The notes: generated by a model from the letters alone, not told the origin. A DNA stretch of 20,215 nt from an uncultured Alphaproteobacteria bacterium (GCA_944390185.1 CALXPA010000009.1:1-20215), one strand, 5' to 3'; positions 1-6,847 are shown, counted from the first letter of the stretch. Translations and numbers: made by a program.

Positions 1-134
1 CCGAACAACAACGCCTCGCATATTAACAATGGTGCACTCTTGTTATACAATCGCTTTACCGACGCCGCAATCGGATTGCGCTGCGTCCGCGTTGCCTTTA
101 CAGACTTTGTTTTTTCTGATTTTGTTTTTGGCAT
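1..134 (-). CDS. N-terminal part of an unknown protein, runs off the left edge
   Basis: Reading leftwards from an ATG at 134, the frame stays open for 44 codons to the window edge. The first 28 residues are rich in Lys, Arg, Thr and Ser, and then a hydrophobic stretch begins (APLLICEALLF), so a basic cytoplasmic tail followed by a membrane helix is likely. The start is supported by a purine-rich ribosome binding site (GAAGGGGG) a few bases upstream and by a strong promoter at 163-191. I do not recognise the family from this fragment. It is divergent to the gene at 314. Confidence 0.6.
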   Translation of the reverse strand, partial: MPKTKSEKTKSVKATRTQRNPIAASVKRLYNKSAPLLICEALLF

Positions 135-162
135 ATTATCCCCCTTCTACGTAACGGCAGAT

Positions 163-191
163 ATTATAGTACCATTTCCCCAAAAATTCAA
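163..191 (-). promoter_or_regulatory. Sigma70-type promoter for the partial left-edge gene
   Basis: On the minus strand the sequence reads TTGAAT, a 17-base spacer, then TATAAT (-35 at 186-191, -10 at 163-168). It lies about 30 bases upstream of the ATG at 134 and precedes a good ribosome binding site. Confidence 0.65.
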
Positions 192-282
192 TAAGTGTTT
201 TATCCGCCCAGCGCCGCTGCCTGACCCAGAGACCGGAACAACGCCCCAGCCACCACCCAAAATAGCAATTGGTGACCAGATG

Positions 283-308
283 TGATATAATATCCCATAA
301 CATGGAGG
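283..308 (+). promoter_or_regulatory. Extended -10 promoter element and ribosome binding site for the gene at 314
   Basis: TGATATAAT at 283-291 matches an extended -10 element. No convincing -35 is present at the right distance. GGAGG at 304-308 lies 5 bases before the ATG at 314, which decides that start over an upstream in-frame one at 269 that lies before the promoter. Confidence 0.5.
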
Positions 309-313
309 CAAAA

Positions 314-1477
314 ATGTCAGATAAAATCGATATTTTGGCACGTCGGTATGCGCGCGAGTTCAGTGCAACTGGCACCAGGTATTATTCGTCCGCTGAACAA
401 TTTGCACAATATCTGAACCAACAGGGTATCCAACCCACCATTGAAATTTGGCACAAATACACATTGCCGGATAACATGAATCCAACAGATTTTTTTACTC
501 TGTTGCAGCGGCTGGATTTTTTAACAAATTACAAAAAACTTGGCATGCCAGTGCCACAATCAAAAGCGTTAGCATTGGCGCGTACCACCGCCACATTACA
601 GTTAACCGAACTGGTTGATAAAATAAAAGAATTAAATCCCGAAATACAATCTGTCGCGGTACGACCAAATTCGCAAATAGATTTCCTGTACGGAATAAAC
701 TTTGGTTTTCCACCGGCAGATATCACATATTTCCTGGAACAGTCAGAATACGATGCCGACACACGCAGGCGTAATTTTGACACACGCACCCAGCAAGAAA
801 AAACACTTATGAAATTGACGGGTCAAACGCCTGGTTGGATAATTGCACCACAACGTATAAATAAACTGGTCCAGGATATAGAAAAACAAGTTTTACAAAC
901 GCCAATGAAGCAAAATAATCAGCCAACAGGGACGAATAGAATATCCCCAAAAATGCTTTATCATGGTTCTGGTATAAAAATAACCGATGGGATCATTCAT
1001 GCGAAACCGGCGCATATTGACCATATGCAAACAGCGATTACCGCTGTATTTGCAACATCTGATTTGGTTCACGCTAAAAATTATGCGATTATGAGGTTGA
1101 TTGGCAATGGCTGGAAATCGCCACGCGAAAGAAATGTTTTATATATTCAAGAACTAAATCCAAATATTCCGACCAAGGCGTATGTTTATGAACTGGATTC
1201 CACCGGTTTCAACCGAGATGTAGATGGCAGTTATTATTGTTTAACGGACAAACAGATAAACAGGGTTATAGAGATTGATGTTATGCAAGAAATCAAAAAC
1301 GACAACATCAAAGTATATGTGTTGAAAGATGAATTTAATACACCTAATATGTCTGGGACCCAATGGGGCAAAATCGTCCAAGATAAAAACAATTTTGAAT
1401 TGTATAAACCGGATTCCACCGGCAAAAACATATCTGTTTTATCCGAGGCGCTGAAAAGTAATTCGAACATTAAATAA
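314..1477 (+). CDS. Unknown 387-residue protein with an ADP-ribosyltransferase-like C-terminal region
   Basis: Starting at the ATG behind GGAGG gives 387 residues without signal peptide or membrane helix, so it is probably cytoplasmic. The N-terminal two thirds are not recognisable to me; they include a motif FGFPPADITYF near residue 135. From about residue 215 the pattern LYHGSG, then VFATSDLVHAKNYA, then VYELDSTGF resembles ADP-ribosyltransferase-fold proteins, in which a His in a YHG[ST] strand and a following strand with Ser/Thr or Tyr line the NAD pocket. I cannot identify a catalytic Glu with confidence, so the enzyme activity is inference. A frameshifted gene follows after 18 bases, which suggests one transcript. 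Base composition is more AT-rich than the housekeeping genes to the right and it sits beside a tRNA, both consistent with acquired DNA. It could instead be a phage-type protein with a degenerate fold. Confidence 0.75.
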   Translation: MSDKIDILARRYAREFSATGTRYYSSAEQFAQYLNQQGIQPTIEIWHKYTLPDNMNPTDFFTLLQRLDFLTNYKKLGMPVPQSKALALARTTATLQLTELVDKIKELNPEIQSVAVRPNSQIDFLYGINFGFPPADITYFLEQSEYDADTRRRNFDTRTQQEKTLMKLTGQTPGWIIAPQRINKLVQDIEKQVLQTPMKQNNQPTGTNRISPKMLYHGSGIKITDGIIHAKPAHIDHMQTAITAVFATSDLVHAKNYAIMRLIGNGWKSPRERNVLYIQELNPNIPTKAYVYELDSTGFNRDVDGSYYCLTDKQINRVIEIDVMQEIKNDNIKVYVLKDEFNTPNMSGTQWGKIVQDKNNFELYKPDSTGKNISVLSEALKSNSNIK

Positions 1478-1495
1478 CATAGGGTAGACATATCA

Positions 1496-1935
1496 ATGAA
1501 ATACGTGCCAGATTTGACATTGTTGGATTCTTGGTCAGATGTAAAACCGCATTTACATTCACCGGCATTGGCGGTGTTTGAATTTGATAATAAAAAATTA
1601 ATTTATTGCGGGACAAAGCACAGTGCAGATAAATCTTTTCAATTGCTGGACAAATGTTTTTCTGATTTTGATATTGACTGTGTTGTCACGGAATACAGCC
1701 GCAAGGCCACGTTAACGCCAAATACAGGTAATATCAAAATAAAAACGAACTAGAATATGCGGCACTGGTTGGCATGCGCGCGGGCACAGATGTTGTTTTT
1801 ACCAATACAGATCAAACAGATTGGATTTCTGATCTAATTGCGTTGTCGCCAGATTATGCCCATAAAGTGCAAACATTTTTTATGTTGAACGACGCATATC
1901 TTTACAAAAAAACATTTTTGGCACACCCCAAATAA
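1496..1935 (+). pseudogene. Unknown small protein split by a -1 shift at an A-run
   Basis: The first frame encodes 85 residues and stops at 1753. The frame one base back is open from 1732 to a stop at 1933-1935 and reads ELEYAALVGMRAGTDVVF and onwards, a composition just as protein-like as the first part. Joining them at the A-run 1741-1745, as if one A were missing, gives a single protein of about 146 residues. The ribosome binding site is weak (GGGTA about a dozen bases upstream of the ATG). It follows the ART-like gene by 18 bases and probably shares its transcript, so it may be that gene's partner. The split may be decay, programmed -1 slippage on the AAA codon, or a homopolymer error in the assembly. 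No family recognised. Confidence 0.55.
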
Positions 1936-2169
1936 CCCATCTCTAAAAGATATCAAACCAAACAAGTTTTCTACCTGCAATATGCTGTATTATTGCGCCT
2001 GTCGCATTTTGAATAAAATGGAGCATCGTATTAGACGCCGTAACAACGGCTACCTGCCCTGTCACGACAGAATCATGTTAGGCTGTCCGCACCGCAAAAT
2101 TACCCAACTAGCTGCTATCTATAAAAACAAATCTATTTAACTTGGCTTTCGGTTCTTTCCCAGCAGTAA
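1936..2169 (+). other. Gene-poor stretch of the accessory segment
   Basis: No convincing gene lies here. One frame is open with an ATG at 1982 and a stop at 2138-2140 (52 codons). It has no ribosome binding site and an odd composition rich in Cys, Arg and His, so I regard it as chance or as debris of a decayed gene. No terminator with a T-run was seen after the gene ending at 1935. Confidence 0.4.
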
Positions 2170-2356
2170 TTGGACAAACCTAAAAGCATCGTAAAAACAA
2201 AGAAATTCGACATACTTAAATATCCTGATGTCACGGTTTATTTAACCAACCGTGATGGTAACGCTTTCGTTATACTGGCACGATACGAAATACCCCAGCA
2301 CTTGGTCGACATAGTCAAAACGAAAGCCCGCCGCAAATGCGACGGGTTGAATTTTC
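2170..2356 (+). pseudogene. Relic of a small 'DGNAF' family protein
   Basis: A frame opening with TTG directly behind a stop codon reads KYPDVTVYLTNRDGNAF and then VILARYE. This matches the start of a small protein family found in phages, plasmids and bacterial chromosomes, whose members have VTVxLxGxDGNAFAILG and end with EATSGDYDHLL. The resemblance ends after VILARYE, the C-terminal half is missing, and the frame runs on through the tRNA terminator and the tRNA itself. There is no ribosome binding site. I read it as a truncated remnant whose 3' part was lost when this DNA came to lie against the tRNA. The family match is from memory. Confidence 0.4.
2316..2346 (-). terminator. Rho-independent terminator of tRNA-Pro
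   Basis: On the minus strand an 8-bp stem (CCCGTCGC / GCGGCGGG, one G-U pair) with loop ATTT occupies 2327-2346. It is followed by CTTTCGTTTT. It begins about 10 bases beyond the tRNA 3' end. Confidence 0.7.
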
Positions 2357-2433
2357 TGGTCGGGGTGACAGGATTCGAACCTACGACATCTTGCTCCCAA
2401 AGCAAGCACTCTACCAGACTGAGCTACACCCCG
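2357..2433 (-). tRNA. tRNA-Pro (anticodon UGG)
   Basis: The minus strand from 2433 starts CGGGGTGTAGCTCAG and ends CACCCCGACCA, so the acceptor stem CGGGGTG/CACCCCG closes and CCA is encoded. The anticodon stem CTTGC/GCAAG encloses the loop TTTGGGA, giving anticodon TGG. GGTTCGAATCC forms the T arm. Length is 77 bases. It has its own promoter and terminator, so it is transcribed alone. Its 3' end faces the accessory genes at 314-2356, the usual geometry for an element inserted at a tRNA. Confidence 0.96.
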
Positions 2434-2444
2434 AAACGCATGGC

Positions 2445-2472
2445 ATTATAACAGCATTTTACACAAATGCAA
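2445..2472 (-). promoter_or_regulatory. Promoter of tRNA-Pro
   Basis: Minus strand TTGCAT, 16-base spacer, TATAAT (-35 at 2467-2472, -10 at 2445-2450). The -10 ends 11 bases before the mature tRNA 5' end. Confidence 0.65.
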
Positions 2473-2528
2473 ATATTTATATTAATTTTATCCTTGTCTG
2501 ACCTGTATAAAATTTTTACAATACGGAC

Positions 2529-3572
2529 ATGGTACGTTATGTATGTAATATTTTAGCCACTGTTTTGCTGGTTTTGTTACCTGTGGGTGCCCGTGCGACA
2601 ACACGTGCGTCTGATTACGTCAGTGCGAACACATATAACAATTTATATCCATATATGAACAACACTATGCGGGTTCAGCTAAATCCTGGCACTGATCCAG
2701 CCACATCGAACGCCCCGATAAACATCCTGACACGAACGAAATCAACAGGGGCCAGCACACGCAACGTTGTTGCCCGCACCCCTAATGCGACAAATACTGG
2801 CCGTGCGGCAACGACCGCTAATATGGCCCGATCTGCGTCCGGTGCATCAACGGCCCGCGGTGTTGTGGCGCGTTCCGGGACCACGGGGACCGCGCGTGCG
2901 GCGACGACGAATACGACACGGGGAACCGCATCTTCATCCCAGTCTGGGCGTCGGGTTGTGGCGCGTTCCGGGACCACGGGAAATACGTCATACACGGCCC
3001 GCGCGAACCGCAACGATTCGGCCAACACGGTTGTACGCAATACCGGGGAACCCACATACGTATATGGCATCGGCGACAGCGCTGTATCATCGACCCGTTG
3101 TTTAGCGGACTATGCCGATTGCATGGATGATTATTGTTCCCGCCCAGAAATGGAGTACGATCGTTGCTATTGCAGTGCAAAATTGGCCCAGATCGAGGCC
3201 CAATACAAACCAGAAATCGACCGTTTAATCAAGGAAATCTTAACATTGCAGAACGGCAATTATTGGACCGACGCAGAAATGAATGAATACTGGATGGAAA
3301 CAATCGGCCAATACACCGGCAGCAATGCGTGGGCCGACCTGGACGCGGCCCTGGACATTGATTGGTCCGACACGACCAGCACTGTCCGTGGCCAGCAATC
3401 GTTTGCCATGGGCCACGCATATTGTTCCCAGCATTTAAAGAATTGCGCATATATGCGGACAAATTTACGTGACGCATATAGATCCGAGATTGCGCGTGAT
3501 TGTGCGGCATACGAAACATCACTGCAAACATTAAAGAACGTTGCCGAAAGTTTAGTGGAGACATATAAATGA
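2529..3572 (+). CDS. Exported protein with Thr/Ala/Arg-rich repeats and a cysteine-rich C-terminal domain
   Basis: The 347-residue product starts with a Sec signal peptide (hydrophobic ATVLLVLLPVGARA, cleavage probably after residue 23). Residues about 60-175 are low-complexity Thr, Ala, Arg, Ser and Gly, and include two in-frame copies of VVARSGTTG. From residue 191 a compact domain begins with cysteines at 191, 198, 203, 213 and 215 (CLADYADCMDDYC then CYC), followed by a predicted helix and further cysteines near the C-terminus, a pattern suited to disulfides in the periplasm. I do not recognise a named family. It overlaps the start of the ureohydrolase gene by 4 bases (ATGA), so the two are likely translated together. 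Low-complexity repeats suggest a surface or periplasmic linker. Confidence 0.85.
   Translation: MVRYVCNILATVLLVLLPVGARATTRASDYVSANTYNNLYPYMNNTMRVQLNPGTDPATSNAPINILTRTKSTGASTRNVVARTPNATNTGRAATTANMARSASGASTARGVVARSGTTGTARAATTNTTRGTASSSQSGRRVVARSGTTGNTSYTARANRNDSANTVVRNTGEPTYVYGIGDSAVSSTRCLADYADCMDDYCSRPEMEYDRCYCSAKLAQIEAQYKPEIDRLIKEILTLQNGNYWTDAEMNEYWMETIGQYTGSNAWADLDAALDIDWSDTTSTVRGQQSFAMGHAYCSQHLKNCAYMRTNLRDAYRSEIARDCAAYETSLQTLKNVAESLVETYK
2862..2980 (+). repeat. Pair of 26-bp in-frame direct repeats
   Basis: The same 26 bases occur at 2862-2887 and 2955-2980, exactly 93 bases (31 codons) apart, so both encode the same VVARSGTTG segment. This lies inside the low-complexity part of the exported protein at 2529-3572 and marks a recent internal duplication. 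Confidence 0.85.
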
Positions 3573-4417
3573 AAAAAAGTATTATGGGTATAGAATACGG
3601 TCGCGGTGCGACCGCAAATATTGTTACGACTGGGGGACCGGCGGCGGCCCCGGCGGCTGTGAAACAGATGTATCCTGATGCCGATTGGACAACGATTGTT
3701 GCCGATCCATACGATGCAGAACTGTGTGCCACAGACAGGTTTGGCGAAAACTATCAGATTCAAAAAAAGATTTTCTATGCCACGCCATTTGAATCGCATA
3801 TTATGATTGGTGGCGATCACTCTGTAAATTTCGGTCATTTTGCGGCATTGGCCGACCGGATGCCAACCGACGAATTATGCCTGGTGTACATTGATGCGCA
3901 TTTAGACATTCACACCCCTGAATCATCCCAGGCCGAAGCGTCTGGCGCCCCACACGGGACAAATGTTCGGGCACTGTTGGGAGATGGCGACGCACGGTGG
4001 CTGTCGTTACAGACACACAGACCTGCCCTGCGTCCTGAAAATGTATTTTACCTGGGGACCCGTTCATATGAACCGGCCGAGATAAATTTTGTACGCAACA
4101 AAAATATTTTTGTGCGCCCTGCATCTGATTTACAAAATGCAGATGATTGGGCGGCGGCCGCTGATACTGTTCGGCGCAAGATTGGACCGCGTCCGTATGT
4201 TGTTTCTTTTGATTTTGATGCGATTGACCCGCAAACATTCCCAGATGTACTGGTCCCGGAACCAAATGGAATCAGTCTGGACGCTGCGGAATATTTCATT
4301 CGCACATTTGCGCCCAACGCGCACAGTTTCGAATTTGTTGAATACGCGCCATCTGGCCACGCCCCCAGTGCCCAAATTGCAAAAAAATTAATTGGGATTG
4401 CGCTGGGGCTGGACTAA
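3569..4417 (+). CDS. Ureohydrolase (arginase/agmatinase/formimidoylglutamase family)
   Basis: The 282-residue product carries the family's two-manganese site: GGDHS with His84, DAHLD with Asp109, His111 and Asp113, and SFDFDAIDP with Asp215 and Asp217, followed by a variant of the usual PEPGG loop (VPEPNGIS). Family members cleave a guanidino or formimino group and release urea or formamide; which substrate is used cannot be told from these motifs. Length is slightly short of the usual 300. No signal peptide is present, so it acts in the cytoplasm, although it is translationally coupled (ATGA overlap) to the exported protein before it. GGAG about 9 bases upstream supports the start. Its 3' end overlaps a minus-strand gene by 30 bases. 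Confidence 0.92.
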   Translation: MKKSIMGIEYGRGATANIVTTGGPAAAPAAVKQMYPDADWTTIVADPYDAELCATDRFGENYQIQKKIFYATPFESHIMIGGDHSVNFGHFAALADRMPTDELCLVYIDAHLDIHTPESSQAEASGAPHGTNVRALLGDGDARWLSLQTHRPALRPENVFYLGTRSYEPAEINFVRNKNIFVRPASDLQNADDWAAAADTVRRKIGPRPYVVSFDFDAIDPQTFPDVLVPEPNGISLDAAEYFIRTFAPNAHSFEFVEYAPSGHAPSAQIAKKLIGIALGLD

Positions 4418-4609
4418 ATCTGATGCATTATCACCACACAACAAATTGTGCCGATAAATATTTCGCGCCAGATCATCACTGATAATATCCCAATCGCTGG
4501 CGCGCCCATAGATTGGGATACATGGCACACACGAATCAATCGGCAATTGTGTATTCTTGGCGCAAGATGCGACGAATATCACGCACGCCCAAATTAACAG
4601 ATTTTTCAT
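4388..4609 (-). CDS. Small lipoprotein, possible outer-membrane spanin (Rz1-like)
   Basis: Starting at the ATG at 4609, behind a GGGGGG ribosome binding site, gives 73 residues with a lipoprotein signal: a hydrophobic N-terminus and lipobox VASC with Cys16. The mature part has a Cys-Pro-rich segment (CVPCIP) and ISDDLARNIYRHN. The first 74 bases lie inside the end of the upstream gene in another frame. An inner-membrane small protein overlapped by a small lipoprotein in a different frame is the arrangement of phage Rz/Rz1 spanins, which join inner and outer membranes at lysis. That role is inference; no other phage genes are present. A longer upstream reading in this frame lacks a ribosome binding site. 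The 3' end overlaps the ureohydrolase gene by 30 bases. Confidence 0.6.
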   Translation of the reverse strand: MKNLLIWACVIFVASCAKNTQLPIDSCVPCIPIYGRASDWDIISDDLARNIYRHNLLCGDNASDLVQPQRNPN

Positions 4610-4766
4610 AAACACCCCCCAACAGTTCCAGATTAACCAACTGTCGCCCGATACGCAGTTCGGCAATTTCTGCCGCGCACTGCGCACGCGCTGCGCGCCC
4701 ACCGGCCCAATAGGCGCCCGACACTACGCCGGCACACATTGCCGCATATAATAAATATTTTTTCAT
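4536..4766 (-). CDS. Small membrane-anchored protein, possible inner-membrane spanin (Rz-like)
   Basis: The 76-residue product has one N-terminal membrane helix (residues about 4-22), then an Ala/Arg-rich stretch with one Cys, and a predicted helical tail ending GVRDIRRILRQEYTIAD. GGGG lies 5 bases before the ATG. It overlaps the following lipoprotein gene by 74 bases in another frame. It is shorter than typical Rz proteins (about 150 residues), so a spanin role is suggestive only. The alternative is a small envelope protein of this lineage. No clear promoter was found between it and rho, so it may depend on transcription passing the hairpin at 4784-4801. Confidence 0.6.
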   Translation of the reverse strand: MKKYLLYAAMCAGVVSGAYWAGGRAARAQCAAEIAELRIGRQLVNLELLGGVYEKSVNLGVRDIRRILRQEYTIAD

Positions 4767-4783
4767 TTTATCCCCATAAAGAA

Positions 4784-4801
4784 CACCCCCAAATGGGGGT
4801 G
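4784..4801 (-). terminator. Hairpin after rho, possible terminator or attenuator
   Basis: CACCCCCA and TGGGGGTG form an 8-bp stem 25 bases beyond the rho stop codon. On the minus strand it is followed by TTCTTTAT, a poor U-tract. It lies directly before the spanin-like pair, so leaky read-through could express those genes. Confidence 0.5.
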
Positions 4802-4825
4802 CATGCCAAAATCACACATACGCGT

Positions 4826-6094
4826 TTATTGGTTCATTGATGCAAAAAAGTCAGCATTTGTTTTTGTCACGCGTAATTTATCTAACAAGAACTCCATCGC
4901 TTCCAGTGTTCCCATTGGATTAATTATACGGCGCAATACATACATCTTTGCCAACGTATCTTTCCCAACCAACAAGTCTTCTTTGCGTGTTCCAGATTTG
5001 GTAATATCAATTGCCGGATAAACGCGTTTATCTGACAACTTTCTATCCAAGATAATTTCGCTGTTACCGGTACCCTTGAATTCTTCAAAAATAACCTCGT
5101 CCATTTTTGATCCGGTATCGACCAACGCCGTGGCAATAATGGTCAGCGAACCACCGCCTTCGATATTACGGGCGGCGCCAAAAAAGCGCTTTGGCCGCTG
5201 TAACGCATAGGCATCAACACCACCCGTTAACACCTTGCCGCTGGACGGAACGACCGTATTATACGCACGCCCCAGGCGGGTAATAGAATCCAACAAGATG
5301 ACAACATCCTGGCCAGATTCAACCAATCGTTTTGCCTTTTCTATGACCATTTCAGCCACCTGGATATGACGTGCCGCAGGCTCATCAAATGTGGACGAAA
5401 TCACTTCGCCTTTGACGCTGCGCTGCATATCCGTCACTTCTTCGGGACGTTCGTCTATCAGCAACACAATCAACTTAACATCAGGATAATTCGTTGCGAT
5501 TGAATGCGCGATATTTTGCAGCATGACCGTCTTTCCCGTACGCGGTGGTGCGACGATCAAGCTGCGCTGTCCTTTACCCGTTGGTGCGATTAAATCGATA
5601 ACCCGGGCAGACAGGCTGCGTCCCTTGTCTTTATCGTCTAAAACCTCCATCCGCAGCATTTCATCCGGATACAACGGCGTCATATCATCAAAAGACACCC
5701 GATGGCGCAATTGGTCTGGATCGCCGCCATTCACCCGTTCTATGGTTTCCAGCGCGAAATACCGTTCCGATTCATTTTGTGGCGCCTGGATTTGTCCTTC
5801 GATATAGTCACCTGTTTTCAGACCATATTTTTTTATCAATGCCGGCGACACATACAAATCATCTGGCCCCGCCAGATAGTTACTCTCGGGTGCGCGCAAA
5901 AATCCAAAGCCGTCTTGCATCCGTTCCAAGACCCCATCGCCAATCAGCGTCACCTTGTTATCCGCGGCGAACACGCGCATCACGGCAAATCGTAACTGTT
6001 GCACATTTAACTGGGCTGGATTTTCAATCCCCATATCTTCGGCCATCTTCAGCAATTGCTGGGGCGATTTAGCCTTTAATTCATTTACATGCAT
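4826..6094 (-). CDS. rho: Transcription termination factor Rho
   Basis: The 422-residue product is a full-length Rho helicase, close to the usual 419. It acts as a hexamer on nascent RNA in the cytoplasm and ends transcription by ATP-driven translocation. Visible parts are the N-terminal helical domain (1-45), the primary RNA-binding fold with DGFGFLR (61-67), Walker A APPRTGKT (182-189), LLIDERPEEVTDMQ after the first ATPase strand, Walker B VILLDS (265-270), the Q-loop VLTGGVDAYALQ (288-299), and the R-loop GTGNSEIILDRKLS. The start at 6094 is chosen for AAGGA 8 bases upstream and for the family length; a longer reading from 6142 is less likely. It is divergent to ssb and has its own promoter. 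Confidence 0.97.
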   Translation of the reverse strand: MHVNELKAKSPQQLLKMAEDMGIENPAQLNVQQLRFAVMRVFAADNKVTLIGDGVLERMQDGFGFLRAPESNYLAGPDDLYVSPALIKKYGLKTGDYIEGQIQAPQNESERYFALETIERVNGGDPDQLRHRVSFDDMTPLYPDEMLRMEVLDDKDKGRSLSARVIDLIAPTGKGQRSLIVAPPRTGKTVMLQNIAHSIATNYPDVKLIVLLIDERPEEVTDMQRSVKGEVISSTFDEPAARHIQVAEMVIEKAKRLVESGQDVVILLDSITRLGRAYNTVVPSSGKVLTGGVDAYALQRPKRFFGAARNIEGGGSLTIIATALVDTGSKMDEVIFEEFKGTGNSEIILDRKLSDKRVYPAIDITKSGTRKEDLLVGKDTLAKMYVLRRIINPMGTLEAMEFLLDKLRVTKTNADFFASMNQ

Positions 6095-6157
6095 AAAACA
6101 ATCCTTTTGTGAAAACAGGGATGCACAGAACGTGTCCCCCAAGTGTTGTCATGGTCA

Positions 6158-6186
6158 ATTATACTATTTTTTTGTCAAAAAGTCAA
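6158..6186 (-). promoter_or_regulatory. Promoter of rho
   Basis: Minus strand TTGACT, 17-base spacer, TATAAT (-35 at 6181-6186, -10 at 6158-6163). This is one of the closest matches to consensus in the window. The implied leader before the rho start is roughly 55-60 bases. Confidence 0.75.
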
Positions 6187-6297
6187 GTCCCGGGCACGAA
6201 ACAATACACAAACCGGCACCAGTTTTTCCCCTTGCTTTTTGTGGGTTTTCTTGCTCCAATAAACAATACAAAGTACAAATAACAAAGGACGTAAATT

Positions 6298-6759
6298 ATG
6301 GCAGGCAGCATAAACAAAGTAATACTGGTCGGCAACGTCGGTCAAGACCCCCAGGTTCGCGCAATGCAAAACGGTCAAAAAGTGGTCACATTTTCACTGG
6401 CAACATCGGACCGTTGGCGCGACCGTCAAACCGGCGAACAAAAAGAACAAACCGAATGGCATCGTGTCGTTATATTTAACCCCAACCTGGCCGAGGTTGC
6501 AGAACGCATGCTGCAAAAAGGGACAAAACTGTATATCGAAGGTTCGCTGCGCACACGTAAGTGGCAAAACCAACAGGGTGTTGACGTTTATACAACCGAA
6601 GTTGTTTTGAATCAATTCGCGGGCCAAATGGTTATCCTGGCTGGCGCCAAAAGTTTGGACAACGCCGGTGGTGGCGAATATACGGCATCTGCACCGACAC
6701 CGTCCGCCCCACGCGAAGAAATGTCTGTTGCCGATATCGGTGACGATATTCCGTTTTAA
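6298..6759 (+). CDS. ssb: Single-stranded DNA-binding protein
   Basis: The 153-residue product starts AGSINKVILVGNVGQDP, the first strand of the SSB OB-fold, and continues with FSLATSDRW and WHRVVIF. The fold covers residues 1 to about 115. A Gly/Ala/Pro-rich linker follows, and the acidic tip DDIPF (149-153) is the conserved docking tail for replication and repair partners. It coats single-stranded DNA as a tetramer in replication, recombination and repair. AAGGA lies 8 bases before the ATG. No strong promoter is obvious upstream. It is divergent to rho and ends in a good terminator. Confidence 0.97.
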   Translation: MAGSINKVILVGNVGQDPQVRAMQNGQKVVTFSLATSDRWRDRQTGEQKEQTEWHRVVIFNPNLAEVAERMLQKGTKLYIEGSLRTRKWQNQQGVDVYTTEVVLNQFAGQMVILAGAKSLDNAGGGEYTASAPTPSAPREEMSVADIGDDIPF

Positions 6760-6768
6760 TGAAACGAC

Positions 6769-6792
6769 AAATCCGCCAAATGGCGGATTTTT
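6769..6792 (+). terminator. Rho-independent terminator of ssb
   Basis: A 10-bp stem AAATCCGCCA / TGGCGGATTT with a 2-base loop runs straight into TTTTT, 10 bases after the ssb stop. Confidence 0.85.
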
Positions 6793-6815
6793 ATTATGCC
6801 CCATTGCCACAGATA

Positions 6816-6843
6816 AAACGGGACCATCTGTTTGGTCCCGTTT
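6816..6843 (-). terminator. Terminator of the autotransporter gene
   Basis: An 11-bp stem AAACGGGACCA / TGGTCCCGTTT with a 6-base loop lies just beyond the minus-strand stop at 6848. On the minus strand the stem ends in TTT and continues TATC, so it works as a terminator there. The flanking A and T runs could also give it function on the plus strand. Confidence 0.75.
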
Positions 6844-6847
6844 CGGC

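Noticed and set aside
269..313. Upstream start for the 387-residue protein
   Set aside because: The GTG at 269 lies before the extended -10 promoter at 283-291, while the ATG at 314 has GGAGG at ideal distance.
1982..2140. 52-codon plus-strand frame
   Set aside because: No ribosome binding site or promoter, atypical composition, and no family resemblance; probably chance or debris.
3229..3838. Long minus-strand frames of 167 and 192 codons
   Set aside because: They lie antisense to the exported protein and the ureohydrolase, which have clear motifs and signals; the composition is that of a shadow frame.
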